The notes under the pieces: model-generated | Databases searched by the model: none | What the model was told of the DNA's origin: nothing | What the model saw: only the letters and a program-made list of their open reading frames with translations | Program-made: the position numbers and the translations under genes | In this document: positions 53,174-62,686 of the stretch, piece after piece | Position numbering within the stretch: position 1 is the first letter of the stretch | How the letters are laid out: each line of letters begins with the position of its first letter | Assembly: GCF_015277855.1 (NCBI RefSeq) | Contig: NZ_CP063812.1 | Coordinates: forward strand, 1,922,001 to 1,986,000 | Length of the DNA stretch: 64,000 nt | Direction: 5' to 3' | From: Microbacterium cremeum | Lineage (GTDB): Bacteria; Actinomycetota; Actinomycetes; Actinomycetales; Microbacteriaceae

Positions 53174-56100
53174 ATGGATGCCGTGATCCCTCCGTTCGTC
53201 GCCGTCGCGCACATCCGCCGGCTCGCCGACGACGGTGCGTACGAGCGAGGCGCGGCGTACTTCGACGGCGGCGCGGTGCTCGAGGTCGCGTGGGATCCGC
53301 TGTCATCGGTGATGGAGTCGGTCGTCGCGGGGAGCGCGGACCGGAGCTACCGTTGCCGCATCCGCCTCGATCCGCAGCATCCGGAACGGCTCATCGCCGC
53401 CACGTCGTGCACGTGCCCGATGCAGTTCGACTGCAAGCACGCCGTCGCGACCCTTCTCGCCGGCAACCGCCTGGCAGAGAGCAGCCCGGCGCACACCACG
53501 TCGTGGCGGAGTGTGCTGGCGCCGACGGATGCCGCGCCCCGACGCCCGACCACGGCTCTCGCCCTGGGCGTGGAGCTGCGCCAGCGCGTGCGGCGCGGCG
53601 CCTCGACATGGGCACCGGCGCGCATCGAGAGCGCCTCGGCGCGCGGCCTGCACCAGTACGGCACCGATGTGCTCGTGGGTCTGCGCCCGCTCGAGCGGAG
53701 TGCGCGCTCGGACGCGTGGATCAAGGGCGCCGTGTCGTGGGATGCCCTGCGGCGTCCCACGACGACGTACGACCCCGCGCAGGCGCGGTGGTTCGCCGAG
53801 CTGCACAGCATCGGCCGTGACGTGCGCACGTTCGGCGCGTTCTCGGACGTGTCGGAGTGGCTGACGCTCGACGATGTCGAATCGAGCCTGCTGTGGCCGC
53901 ATCTGGCGACCGCCGGGGCCCACGGCATCCCGCTGGTCGCGACGAAGCGCACGATGACCGTCGCCGTGGCGGACACGGCGACGCTCGCGCTGCGTGCCGG
54001 CCGCACCACCTCGGGGGTGGAGGTCGCGCCGGTCGTCACGATCGACGGCGAGGCGGTGGATGCCGCGGCCCTGCGCCCGATCGGACGCACCGGGCTCTAC
54101 CGTTTCACCGTGCAGGGCGAGCGCATCGGCATCGTGCTGGCCGAGCTGCCGCTGCCCGATCCCGCCCCTGCCGTGCTGGCGGCTCGTGCACCGGTGAGCG
54201 TGCCGTCGGCCGAGGCGGACGAGTTCGTGCGCGACCATCTGCCGCGCATCGCCCGCCGCATCGCCGTGACGGCCGCCGGGATCGAGGTGCCCGCACTGCC
54301 GCGGCCGGCTCTCGTGGTGCGCGTGCGGTTCGCGCCGTCGCATCGGCTGGACTGGGAGCTGGCCTGGCGGTACGGCGGCGACGATCCGGTCGGCATCGAC
54401 GCGCCGCGGACGCCCGACCGCGACGTTCGCGTCGAGGACGAGATCCGTGGCCGCGTCGAGGCGGCGTGGCGCGACGCTTCGCCCACCGCGTACGCGCACG
54501 CCGGCAGCCTGTCGGGTCTGGACGCCGCCGAGTTCGCCTCGCGACTGCTCCCCGTGCTCGAGGCCGAGGCCGACGTCGACGTCGTGATCTCGGGGGAGCG
54601 GCCCCGCTATCGAGAGCTCGCCGGCGACCCGCGGATCGAGGTGACCACGGCCGAATCGACGGATCCCGACTGGTTCGACCTGGGTGTCATCGTGACGATC
54701 GATGGTCGCCGCATCCCCTTCGGCGCGCTGTTCACGGCACTGTCGCGCGGCCGCAAGAAGCTGCTCCTCAGTGACGGCGCGTACTTCTCGCTCTCGCATC
54801 CGTCGCTGCAGCGCCTGCGCGACCTGATCGAGGAGGCCGGCGATCTCGACGAGTGGGAGACCGGACCCCGCCTCAGCCGCTATCAGACGGCGCTGTGGGC
54901 CGACTTCGAGGACGTCGCCGACGAGGCCGCACCCGCGGTGTCGTGGCGCGCGACGGTCGAGGCGCTGCGGGGGTCCGGCGGGGTCCCGCCGGCCCCCGTC
55001 CCCACGGGCCTCCGGGCCGATCTGCGCCCGTACCAGCAGGCGGGCTACGACTGGCTCGCATTCCTCTGGACGCATCGTCTCGGCGGGATCCTCGCCGACG
55101 ACATGGGGCTGGGCAAGACGCTGCAGATGCTCGCGCTCATCGCCCGCACCCGCGACGCCGGCGAGACACGCCCGTTCCTGGTCGTGGCTCCCACATCGGT
55201 GCTCTCCACGTGGCGCTCGGAGGCCGAGCGGTTCGCACCGGGGCTCCGGGTCGAGATCATCGACACCACGACGGCCCGGCGCGAGGCGACCCCCGCCGCG
55301 GTGGCCGCCGGTGCGGACGTCATCGTGACGTCGTACGCGCTGCTGCGGCTGGACGAGCCGGAGTTCGCGCGCGTCGAGTGGGCGGGTCTCGTCCTCGACG
55401 AGGCCCAGTTCGTCAAGAACAGCGGAACGAAGACGTACCGGGCGGCGAAGGCGCTGCGCGCCGATGTGGTCTTCGCGATCACCGGGACGCCCCTGGAGAA
55501 CAGCCTCACCGAGCTGTGGGCGCTGCTGTCGCTGACCGCACCCGGGCTGTTCGCGTCGGGCCGGCGCTTCCGTGAGGAGTACGTGGGTCCGATCGAGAAG
55601 GGCAAGGTGCCCGAGAACCAGGAGGGCGGTGCCTACCGAGCCGCGCGGCTGACACGGCTGAGGCGCCGCATCCGGCCGCTCGTGCTCCGCCGCACCAAGG
55701 AGCACGTCGCGGCCGACCTGCCCGAGAAGCAGGAGCAGGAGGTACGCGTCGAGCTCGGAGCCGCGCACCGCGCGCTGTACGACACGGTCCTGCAGCGCGA
55801 GCGGCAGAAGGTGCTGGGACTCCTCGACGATCTCGACCGCAACCGGTTCATCGTGTTCCGCTCGCTGACCCTGCTGCGCATGCTGAGCCTCGCGCCGGAG
55901 CTGGTCGACCCCGCCCACGCGCACATCCCGCCGAGCAAGCTGACCGCGCTGTTCGAGCAGCTCGACGAGGTGCTCGCCGAGGGCCACCGCGTGCTCGTCT
56001 TCAGCCAGTTCACCTCGTTCCTCGCACTGGTGTCGGCGAGGCTCGCCGAGCGCGGCATCCCCTTCGCCTACCTCGACGGCTCGACCCGCGACCGCGACGC

Positions 56101-56437
56101 CGCCGTGGCGTCGTTCCGCGGGGGAGAGGCGCCGGTGTTCCTCATCAGCCTGAAGGCGGGCGGATTCGGCCTGACCCTCACCGAGGCGGACTACGTGTTC
56201 CTGCTCGACCCCTGGTGGAACCCGGCGGCCGAGGCCCAGGCCGTCGACCGCGCCCACCGCATCGGGCAGCACCGGAGCGTCATGGTGTACCGGCTGATCG
56301 CCAACGGCACGATCGAAGAGAAGGTGATGGCCCTGCAGCAGCGCAAAGCGCGCCTGTTCCGAGCGGTGATGGACGACGACGCCCTGTTCGGCAGGACGCT
56401 GACCTCGGACGACATCCGCGCGCTCTTCGACGACTGA
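53174..56437 (+). CDS. SWIM zinc-finger SNF2/RapA-type helicase
   Basis: This is a 1087-residue protein. An N-terminal SWIM finger (C79, C81, C87, H89 in SCTCPMQFDCKHA) is followed by a long variable region (about 100-600) of the SNF2-associated type. The motor starts with LRPYQQAGYDWLAF; ILADDMGLGKT (Walker A) is near 642, VLDEAQFVKN near 740, and the helicase C half has KAGGFGLTLTEADYVFLLDPWWNPAAEAQAVDRAHRIGQ. Such proteins remodel or translocate on DNA, or act on RNA polymerase like RapA. The start may be ATG 53174 or GTG 53183. It follows nusB. Confidence 0.9.
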   Translation: MDAVIPPFVAVAHIRRLADDGAYERGAAYFDGGAVLEVAWDPLSSVMESVVAGSADRSYRCRIRLDPQHPERLIAATSCTCPMQFDCKHAVATLLAGNRLAESSPAHTTSWRSVLAPTDAAPRRPTTALALGVELRQRVRRGASTWAPARIESASARGLHQYGTDVLVGLRPLERSARSDAWIKGAVSWDALRRPTTTYDPAQARWFAELHSIGRDVRTFGAFSDVSEWLTLDDVESSLLWPHLATAGAHGIPLVATKRTMTVAVADTATLALRAGRTTSGVEVAPVVTIDGEAVDAAALRPIGRTGLYRFTVQGERIGIVLAELPLPDPAPAVLAARAPVSVPSAEADEFVRDHLPRIARRIAVTAAGIEVPALPRPALVVRVRFAPSHRLDWELAWRYGGDDPVGIDAPRTPDRDVRVEDEIRGRVEAAWRDASPTAYAHAGSLSGLDAAEFASRLLPVLEAEADVDVVISGERPRYRELAGDPRIEVTTAESTDPDWFDLGVIVTIDGRRIPFGALFTALSRGRKKLLLSDGAYFSLSHPSLQRLRDLIEEAGDLDEWETGPRLSRYQTALWADFEDVADEAAPAVSWRATVEALRGSGGVPPAPVPTGLRADLRPYQQAGYDWLAFLWTHRLGGILADDMGLGKTLQMLALIARTRDAGETRPFLVVAPTSVLSTWRSEAERFAPGLRVEIIDTTTARREATPAAVAAGADVIVTSYALLRLDEPEFARVEWAGLVLDEAQFVKNSGTKTYRAAKALRADVVFAITGTPLENSLTELWALLSLTAPGLFASGRRFREEYVGPIEKGKVPENQEGGAYRAARLTRLRRRIRPLVLRRTKEHVAADLPEKQEQEVRVELGAAHRALYDTVLQRERQKVLGLLDDLDRNRFIVFRSLTLLRMLSLAPELVDPAHAHIPPSKLTALFEQLDEVLAEGHRVLVFSQFTSFLALVSARLAERGIPFAYLDGSTRDRDAAVASFRGGEAPVFLISLKAGGFGLTLTEADYVFLLDPWWNPAAEAQAVDRAHRIGQHRSVMVYRLIANGTIEEKVMALQQRKARLFRAVMDDDALFGRTLTSDDIRALFDD

Positions 56438-56472
56438 CGGCTCGTCCGGCCGGGGGCAGGGACGGCCTCGCC

Positions 56473-56478
56473 TAGAAT
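56473..56478 (+). promoter_or_regulatory. Candidate -10 box of the MBL-Rieske gene
   Basis: TAGAAT is 27 bp before the ATG, with AGGAGGAA in between as ribosome-binding site. Confidence 0.4.
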
Positions 56479-56505
56479 CGTCTGGTTCGACACAGGAGGA
56501 ATCCC

Positions 56506-58080
56506 ATGCGCATCACGGGCCTCGGCCACGCGGGAATGTTCATCGAGACGGCAGGCGGAACCATCCTCTGCGACCCGGTGATCGGTCCGACCTTCTTCGG
56601 ATCGTGGTTCCCGTTCCCCGACAACCGGGGCCTGGACTGGGAGAGGTTCGGCAAGGCCGACTTCCTGTACATCTCGCACCGGCACCGCGATCACTTCGAT
56701 CCGGCGCTCATGCAGCGGCACATCCCGAAGGACATCAAGGTCCTCCTGCCCGAGTACCCGACCGACGACCTCGAGCAGGATCTGCGCAGGCTCGGCTACG
56801 ACAACATCGTCTACACCGAGGCGGGCGTGCCCCTCGAGTTCGGCGCGCTCAAGCTGATGGTGACGCCGCTGCGCGCGCCCAGCGACGGCCCGATCGGCGA
56901 CTCGTCGCTCAGCGTCGACGACGGCACCGCCAGCATCCTCAACCAGAACGACTCGCACCCGCTCGATCTCGACCGGCTCATGTCGTTCTCGAAGCCGGAG
57001 GCGTACTTCACCCAGGTGTCGGGCGCGATCTGGTGGCCGATGGTCTACGACCTGCCGCAGGACGCCAAGCAGAACTTCGCCAAGCTCAAGCGCGACGCGC
57101 AGAACAAGCGCGCCATGTACTACATCGAGAAGGTCGACGCCGAGCACGTCTTCCCGATGGCCGGGCCCCCGATGTTCCTGCGCGACGAGCTGTTCAAGTA
57201 CAACGGGTGGGGTCTCGACGACGACGCCATCTTCACCGACCAGCGGCAGTTCCTGCAGCACATGAAAGAGGCGCGTCCCCAGCAGAAGGGCTACGAGTTC
57301 CTGCCCGGCACCGTCGTGGAGCTGAACCACGGCGAGCTCTCGATCACGCAGACGCTGTACACGCAGGCCGAGATCGACCGCATCTTCGACGACAAGTGGA
57401 CCTACCTGGCCGAGCAGCGTGACACGCGGCAGGACGAGATCGCCGCGGAGGAGGCATCCCGGCCCGCCGTGCTGCCGCCCGACGAGATGCTCGCCGCGAT
57501 CAAGGAGTGGTGGGAGCCGCTGCTGCGGCGCGGGCGCACCATCCGCAACGGCGTCGGCGGCAACGTGCGCTTCCGCATCGGCGAGCTCGACATGGTCGTG
57601 GACTTCCCGAAGGCGAAGGTCCGCGAGTACGCGGGCGAGGAGTGCATCTACTGGTACACGATCCCCGCCGACCTCGTCTCGGCCAACATCGCCGACCACG
57701 AGATCGACTGGTCGAACTCGATCTTCCTCTCGATGCAGTTCGAGGTCGGCCGCAGCGGCAAGTTCAACGAGTTCCTCACGACCTTCCTCAAGTGCCTCTC
57801 GCGCGACCGCATCGAGTACGTCGAGAACTGGTACGCCGAGCAGACCGACCAGACCGAGGACGCGCAGCTGGGCGAGTGGCTCGTGCAGCGCCGCTGTCCT
57901 CACCTGCGCGCCGATCTCACCAAGACCGGCAAGATCGAGGACGGCGTGCTGACCTGCTCGCTCCACGACTGGAAATGGGACCTCGCCAGCGGGAAGTGCC
58001 TGACGAGCCAGGGACACCCGATCCGCGCGTCCCAGGTGGAGGACGACCTGTACCGCGCAGCGACGACGCCCGCGGCCTGA
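56506..58080 (+). CDS. Metallo-beta-lactamase-fold hydrolase fused to a C-terminal Rieske domain
   Basis: This is a 524-residue protein. The N-terminal UlaG-like metallo-beta-lactamase domain has GHAGMFIETAGGTILCDPV and the metal motif HRHRDH at 58-63. Residues 290-450 are helical. The C-terminus is a Rieske [2Fe-2S] site: C464-x-H466 and C484-x2-H487 in RRCPHLRADL and TCSLHDWKWD. MBL and Rieske modules on one chain are known from CMP-Neu5Ac hydroxylase, which has the reverse order. An iron-dependent oxygenase or hydroxylase activity is plausible. The substrate is unknown. Start: ATG with AGGAGG. Confidence 0.82.
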   Translation: MRITGLGHAGMFIETAGGTILCDPVIGPTFFGSWFPFPDNRGLDWERFGKADFLYISHRHRDHFDPALMQRHIPKDIKVLLPEYPTDDLEQDLRRLGYDNIVYTEAGVPLEFGALKLMVTPLRAPSDGPIGDSSLSVDDGTASILNQNDSHPLDLDRLMSFSKPEAYFTQVSGAIWWPMVYDLPQDAKQNFAKLKRDAQNKRAMYYIEKVDAEHVFPMAGPPMFLRDELFKYNGWGLDDDAIFTDQRQFLQHMKEARPQQKGYEFLPGTVVELNHGELSITQTLYTQAEIDRIFDDKWTYLAEQRDTRQDEIAAEEASRPAVLPPDEMLAAIKEWWEPLLRRGRTIRNGVGGNVRFRIGELDMVVDFPKAKVREYAGEECIYWYTIPADLVSANIADHEIDWSNSIFLSMQFEVGRSGKFNEFLTTFLKCLSRDRIEYVENWYAEQTDQTEDAQLGEWLVQRRCPHLRADLTKTGKIEDGVLTCSLHDWKWDLASGKCLTSQGHPIRASQVEDDLYRAATTPAA

Positions 58081-58105
58081 TTCGGAGCCGGGCAGAACCG
58101 TGCCC

Positions 58106-58111
58106 TAGACT
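58106..58111 (+). promoter_or_regulatory. Candidate -10 box of the pyr operon
   Basis: TAGACT would start transcription near 58118, just before the PyrR-binding hairpin. Confidence 0.4.
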
Positions 58112-58129
58112 GAGCGGCGATCACAGCAA

Positions 58130-58163
58130 CCTTTAACCCCGTCCCGTGAGGCGGAGAAGGGAG
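58130..58163 (+). promoter_or_regulatory. PyrR-binding loop overlapping the pyrR ribosome-binding site
   Basis: GUCCCGUGAGGC at 58141-58152 matches the PyrR anti-attenuator loop consensus (ARUCCNGNGAGGY) except for its first base, which is C instead of A. CCTT at 58130-58133 can pair with AAGG at 58157-58160. That sequesters GAAGGGAG (58156-58163), the ribosome-binding site six bases from the pyrR ATG. In mycobacteria PyrR bound to such a loop blocks translation of the operon when UMP is abundant; the same is inferred here. Confidence 0.65.
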
Positions 58164-58169
58164 CGGCGG

Positions 58170-58700
58170 ATGAGCACGCGCACCGTGCTGAACGGCGCCG
58201 ACATCACGCGGGCCCTGACTCGGATCTCCCATGAGATCCTCGAGTCCAACCGGGGCCCCGATGGACTGGTCCTCCTGGGCATCCCGACCCGTGGCGTGAC
58301 CCTCGCTCGGCGCATCGCCCCTCTCGTCGAGGAGTTCGGCGGCGCTCCGGTCCCGGTCGGTTCCCTCGACGTGACCATGTACCGCGACGACCTGCACCGC
58401 AATCCGACGCGGGCGCCGCAGCCGACCGAGATCCCCCCAGGAGGGATCGACGGCCGGGTCGTGGTGCTGGTGGACGACGTGCTCTTCTCGGGCCGCAGCA
58501 TCCGCGCGGCCCTCGACGCCCTCCAGGGCATCGGCCGGCCGGCCGTGGTGCGCCTCGCGACCCTCATCGACCGCGGCCACCGCGAGCTGCCCATCCGCCC
58601 CGACTTCGTCGGCAAGAACCTGCCGAGCGCCCGCGACGAACGCGTCAACGTGCGTCTGGCCGAGATCGACGGCCGCGACGAGGTGACGATCGGATCATGA
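58170..58700 (+). CDS. pyrR: Pyrimidine operon regulator / uracil phosphoribosyltransferase PyrR
   Basis: This 176-residue bifunctional protein binds the operon leader RNA with UMP and has weak UPRTase activity. It has [18 protein letters not shown] at the start, [14 protein letters not shown], and the PRPP motif [22 protein letters not shown] 58170 has GAAGGGAG six bases upstream. It overlaps pyrB by 4 nt. No nusB-pyrR adjacency exists here, because two genes intervene. Confidence 0.95.
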   Translation: MSTRTVLNGADITRALTRISHEILESNRGPDGLVLLGIPTRGVTLARRIAPLVEEFGGAPVPVGSLDVTMYRDDLHRNPTRAPQPTEIPPGGIDGRVVVLVDDVLFSGRSIRAALDALQGIGRPAVVRLATLIDRGHRELPIRPDFVGKNLPSARDERVNVRLAEIDGRDEVTIGS

Positions 58701-59683
58701 GGCACCTCCTCGACACGAAGTCCCTCTCCCGCGAGGACGCACTGCGGATCCTCGACGTCGCTGAGGATATGGCCGACACGCAGCGGCGCGAGGTGAAGAA
58801 GCTGCCGACGCTGCGCGGGAGGACGGTGGTCAACCTCTTCTTCGAGGACTCCACCCGCACCCGCATCTCGTTCGAGGCCGCGGCGAAGCGCCTGTCGGCG
58901 GACGTCATCAACTTCTCGGCGAAAGGCTCGAGCGTCTCGAAGGGCGAGTCGCTCCAGGACACCGCGCAGACACTGCAGGCGATGGGGGCGGATGCCGTGG
59001 TCATCCGTCACGGCGCCTCCGGTGCACCACGCACCCTCGCCACGAGCGGCTGGATCACGGCCGGCGTCGTGAACGCGGGGGACGGCACCCACGAACACCC
59101 CACGCAGGCGCTCCTGGACGCGTACACCATCCGCAAGCGCCGGTTCGGAGGCGACAGCCGCGGCAGGGATCTGTCGGGCGTCCAGGTGACGATCGTGGGA
59201 GACATCCTGCACTCGCGCGTGGCGCGATCCAACGTGTGGCTGCTGAGCACGCTCGGCGCACGCGTAACGCTCGTCGCGCCGCCCACCCTCATCCCGCAGG
59301 ACGTCTCGCTGTGGCCGGCGCGCGTCGAGTACGACCTCGATGAAGCGATCGCCGCAGGGCCGGACGCACTCATGATGCTCCGCATCCAGCTGGAACGGAT
59401 GAATGCCGCGTATTTCCCCACTGAACGGGAGTATTCCCGGCGGTGGGGCCTCGACGCCGGACGCCTCCGGGCGCTCCGAACGGATAGCATTGTCATGCAC
59501 CCCGGGCCCATGAACCGGGGTCTGGAGATCTCTGCAGAAGCCGCGGACTCGCCCCGCTCGACAGTGCTCGAACAGGTGACGAACGGCGTCTCGGTGCGCA
59601 TGGCCGCGCTCTACCTGCTGCTCGCGGGCGCGGAGCGCGATACCGGAACGACGGATGCCACACAGAAGGGGAGCGCACGATGA
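58697..59683 (+). CDS. pyrB: Aspartate carbamoyltransferase catalytic subunit
   Basis: The 328-residue enzyme joins carbamoyl phosphate to aspartate. It has [19 protein letters not shown], the carbamoyl-phosphate loop [29 protein letters not shown] and the aspartate-side HPGPMNRG. No pyrI partner is present, as usual in actinobacteria. It has an ATGA overlap with pyrR and another with pyrC. Confidence 0.96.
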   Translation: MRHLLDTKSLSREDALRILDVAEDMADTQRREVKKLPTLRGRTVVNLFFEDSTRTRISFEAAAKRLSADVINFSAKGSSVSKGESLQDTAQTLQAMGADAVVIRHGASGAPRTLATSGWITAGVVNAGDGTHEHPTQALLDAYTIRKRRFGGDSRGRDLSGVQVTIVGDILHSRVARSNVWLLSTLGARVTLVAPPTLIPQDVSLWPARVEYDLDEAIAAGPDALMMLRIQLERMNAAYFPTEREYSRRWGLDAGRLRALRTDSIVMHPGPMNRGLEISAEAADSPRSTVLEQVTNGVSVRMAALYLLLAGAERDTGTTDATQKGSAR

Positions 59684-61026
59684 CCACGCCTCGACACACC
59701 GCCGGCGGCGACTCGGCAACCGAGACCATCCTGTTCCGCGGGGCTCTCGCCGAAGGATCCGCGCCCGCGGACGTGATCGTCGAGAACGGCCTGATCGCCG
59801 AGATCGGCACCGGCCTCAGCCGTGCCGGCGCGACGGTCGTCGACGTCGACGGGCTCGTGCTGCTGCCGGGTCTGGTCGACCTGCACACGCACCTGCGCGA
59901 GCCCGGGTACGAGGCATCCGAGACCATCCTCACCGGCTCCCGCGCCGCAGCGGCGGGGGGCTACAGCGCGGTGTTCGCGATGCCCAACACCTCGCCCGTC
60001 GCCGACACGGCGGGGGTGGTCGAGCAGGAGCTCGCACTCGGTCAGGCGGCCGGGTTCGTCACCGTCCAGCCGATCGGAGCCGTCACCGTCGGGCAGAAGG
60101 GCGAACGCCTCGCCGAGCTCGGCGCGATGGCGGACTCGCGTGCGCGCGTGCGCGTCTTCAGCGACGACGGGTTCTGCGTGTGGGACCCGCTCATCATGCG
60201 ACGTGCTCTCGAGTACGTGAAGGCCTTCGACGGCGTGATCGCGCAGCACGCACAGGACCCGAGGCTGACCGAGGGCGCACAGATGAACGAGGGCGCGGTG
60301 TCGGCCGAGCTGGGCCTGGCCGGCTGGCCGGCCGTCGCCGAGGAGTCGATCATCGCGCGCGACGTGCTGCTCGCCGAGCACGTCGGCTCGCGCCTGCACG
60401 TGTGCCACCTGTCGACGGCCGGCTCGGTCGAGATCATCCGGTGGGCCAAGAAGCGGGGTGTTCAGGTGACCGCCGAGGTCACGCCGCACCACCTCCTCCT
60501 CACCGACGAGCTCGTGCGGGGCTACGACGCGCGATTCAAGGTCAACCCCCCGCTGCGGCGCGAAGAGGACGTCCTCGCCGTGCGCGAAGGCCTCGCCGAC
60601 GGCACGATCGACATCGTCGCGACCGACCACGCACCGCACCCCGCCGAGGCGAAGGCGTGCGAGTGGCACGCCGCCGCGAACGGCATGGTAGGGCTCGAGA
60701 GCGCGCTGCGCGTCGTGCAGCAGGCGATGGTCGACACCGGGCTCATCACGTGGGGCGACGTCGCGCGGATCATGTCGCGCGAGCCCGCCCGCATCGGCCG
60801 CCTCGCCGGCCACGGCACACCGCTGACCGCAGGACACCCCGCCTCGCTGGCGTTCTACGATCCCGCTCCGGTGCGCCCCTTCACGACCGACGACCTCCGC
60901 GGTCGCAGCGTCAACTCACCGTATGTGGGCCGTGAATTGCCGGGCGAGGTGCGCTGGACGCTGCACCAAGGGATCGTCACGGTCGCGGACGGCGCGGTCC
61001 TCGACACCCCCGGGGAGCGCGCATGA
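59680..61026 (+). CDS. pyrC: Dihydroorotase
   Basis: The 448-residue amidohydrolase cyclises carbamoyl aspartate. It has the zinc motif [23 protein letters not shown], and the catalytic Asp in ATDHAPHP with ANGMVGLES. It is a type I enzyme by length. It overlaps pyrB and the next gene by 4 nt each, so the operon is tightly coupled. Confidence 0.95.
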   Translation: MTTPRHTAGGDSATETILFRGALAEGSAPADVIVENGLIAEIGTGLSRAGATVVDVDGLVLLPGLVDLHTHLREPGYEASETILTGSRAAAAGGYSAVFAMPNTSPVADTAGVVEQELALGQAAGFVTVQPIGAVTVGQKGERLAELGAMADSRARVRVFSDDGFCVWDPLIMRRALEYVKAFDGVIAQHAQDPRLTEGAQMNEGAVSAELGLAGWPAVAEESIIARDVLLAEHVGSRLHVCHLSTAGSVEIIRWAKKRGVQVTAEVTPHHLLLTDELVRGYDARFKVNPPLRREEDVLAVREGLADGTIDIVATDHAPHPAEAKACEWHAAANGMVGLESALRVVQQAMVDTGLITWGDVARIMSREPARIGRLAGHGTPLTAGHPASLAFYDPAPVRPFTTDDLRGRSVNSPYVGRELPGEVRWTLHQGIVTVADGAVLDTPGERA

Positions 61027-61532
61027 CCCGCGAGGGCGCACTCGCCCTCACCGCGATCGCCGTACTGGCGCTCGTCGCCGTGCTCGCCTGGGCGTGGTGG
61101 CGACGCTCCCGGCGCGACGCCGGACTGCGTGCCCCGGTGGGCGACGCGCCCGCCGCAGCACGCGTTATCTCGACGTTCGCCGCGCTCTACGTCGCCACGA
61201 CCCGACACGGCGAGCCGCTCGAGCGCCTCGCGATCACGGGCCTCGGCTTCCGGTCGAAGGCCGATGTCACGGTGACCGACGCCGGCGTCGCCCTCGACCT
61301 CACCGGCCAGCCGCGCGTGTTCCTGCCGGTCGAGCGGATCGCCGACGTCGCGCAGGCGACGGTGGCGATCGACCGCGTCGTCGAGCGCGACGGCCTCGTG
61401 CGCCTCTCCTGGCGCCCCGACGACGCCACCGTCGTCGACTCGTATCTCCGCCCCCAGGATGCCTCGGCACGCGCCCTCGCCGACGCCGTGACCGGCATCC
61501 TTCCCCAGAACCAGACAGGAACCCGCGCATGA
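61023..61532 (+). CDS. Membrane-anchored protein of the pyrC-carA interval (PH-like fold suspected)
   Basis: The 169-residue protein has one N-terminal membrane helix ([18 protein letters not shown], about 8-26), a basic stop-transfer RRSRRD, and then a beta-rich domain of about 110 residues. A gene of this size and layout sits in the same place in mycobacteria (Rv1382). Its role in pyrimidine synthesis is unknown. It overlaps pyrC and carA by ATGA. Confidence 0.75.
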   Translation: MTREGALALTAIAVLALVAVLAWAWWRRSRRDAGLRAPVGDAPAAARVISTFAALYVATTRHGEPLERLAITGLGFRSKADVTVTDAGVALDLTGQPRVFLPVERIADVAQATVAIDRVVERDGLVRLSWRPDDATVVDSYLRPQDASARALADAVTGILPQNQTGTRA

Positions 61533-62686
61533 CCTCCCTGTTCCACACCGACCCGGCCGTCCTCGTCCTCGAGGACGGGACGCGCCACGTCGGGCGCGCC
61601 TACGGCGCCGCCGGCACGACGCTCGGCGAAGTGGTCTTCGCCACCGGCATGACCGGCTACCAAGAGACTCTGACCGACCCCTCGTACGCGGGCCAGATCG
61701 TGCTGCAGACGGCCCCCCACATCGGGAACACGGGCATGAACGAAGAGGACCCGGAATCCCGCCGGATCTGGGTCTCGGGCTACATCGTGCGCGACCCGTC
61801 GCGCGTCGTGTCCAACTGGCGGGCCGACGAGTCGCTCGACGACGCCCTGATCGCCGACGGCGTGGTGGGCATCAGCGGAATCGACACCCGCGCCGTCACC
61901 CGTCACATCCGCTCGGCCGGCAGCATGCGCGGCGGCATCTTCTCCGGCGAGGCCGCGGCGATCGACCCCGACGAGCAGCTGCGCCTCGTGCGTGAGGCGC
62001 CCGAGATGGCGGGGCGGAACCTGTCGGCCGCGGTGTCGGTGGCGGCGGCCGAGGTGACCCCCGCGTCCGGCGAGCGCATCGGCAACCTCGCGGTGCTCGA
62101 CCTCGGTGTCAAGCAGGCCACCGTCGACAACCTCGCCGCGCGCGGATTCGACGTGCACGTGCTGCCGCAGGACGTCACGATCGACGACATCCGCGCGATC
62201 GACCCGGTCGCCGTCTTCTACTCGAACGGGCCCGGCGACCCCGCCGCATCGGGCGACCACGTCGACCTGCTCCGGGGCGTGCTCGACGACGGCCTGCCGT
62301 TCTTCGGCATCTGCTTCGGCAACCAGCTGCTCGGGCGTGCGCTCGGGCTCGGCACCTACAAGCTGCCCTTCGGGCACCGCGGCATCAACCAGCCGGTGCT
62401 CGACAAGGCGACCGGGCGGGTCGAGATCACCGCGCACAACCACGGCTTCGCCGTCGACGCCCCGGTGGAGGGCGAGTTCGACAGCCCTCACGGCTACGGC
62501 CGCATCGAGGTGAGCCACGTCGGCCTCAACGACCAGGTCGTCGAGGGCCTGCGCGCCCTCGACATCCCGGCGTTCTCGGTGCAGTACCACCCCGAGGCCG
62601 CCGCCGGCCCCCACGACGCCAACTACCTGTTCGACCGCTTCCGCGACATGGTCCTCGCGAACCTCGAGAAGAAGGCCGCGCACTGA
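61529..62686 (+). CDS. carA: Carbamoyl-phosphate synthase small subunit
   Basis: The 385-residue glutaminase subunit feeds ammonia to CarB. N-terminal domain: [20 protein letters not shown] and [21 protein letters not shown]. Glutaminase domain: SNGPGDP, the nucleophile Cys in [16 protein letters not shown], and the His/Glu pair in [14 protein letters not shown]. The ATG overlaps the previous stop; the stop overlaps carB by one base. Confidence 0.96.
   Translation: MTSLFHTDPAVLVLEDGTRHVGRAYGAAGTTLGEVVFATGMTGYQETLTDPSYAGQIVLQTAPHIGNTGMNEEDPESRRIWVSGYIVRDPSRVVSNWRADESLDDALIADGVVGISGIDTRAVTRHIRSAGSMRGGIFSGEAAAIDPDEQLRLVREAPEMAGRNLSAAVSVAAAEVTPASGERIGNLAVLDLGVKQATVDNLAARGFDVHVLPQDVTIDDIRAIDPVAVFYSNGPGDPAASGDHVDLLRGVLDDGLPFFGICFGNQLLGRALGLGTYKLPFGHRGINQPVLDKATGRVEITAHNHGFAVDAPVEGEFDSPHGYGRIEVSHVGLNDQVVEGLRALDIPAFSVQYHPEAAAGPHDANYLFDRFRDMVLANLEKKAAH

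Noticed and set aside
53303..56272. 989-codon minus-strand frame opposite the SNF2 helicase
   Set aside because: No recognisable motif, and the helicase on the plus strand has all expected motifs in order.
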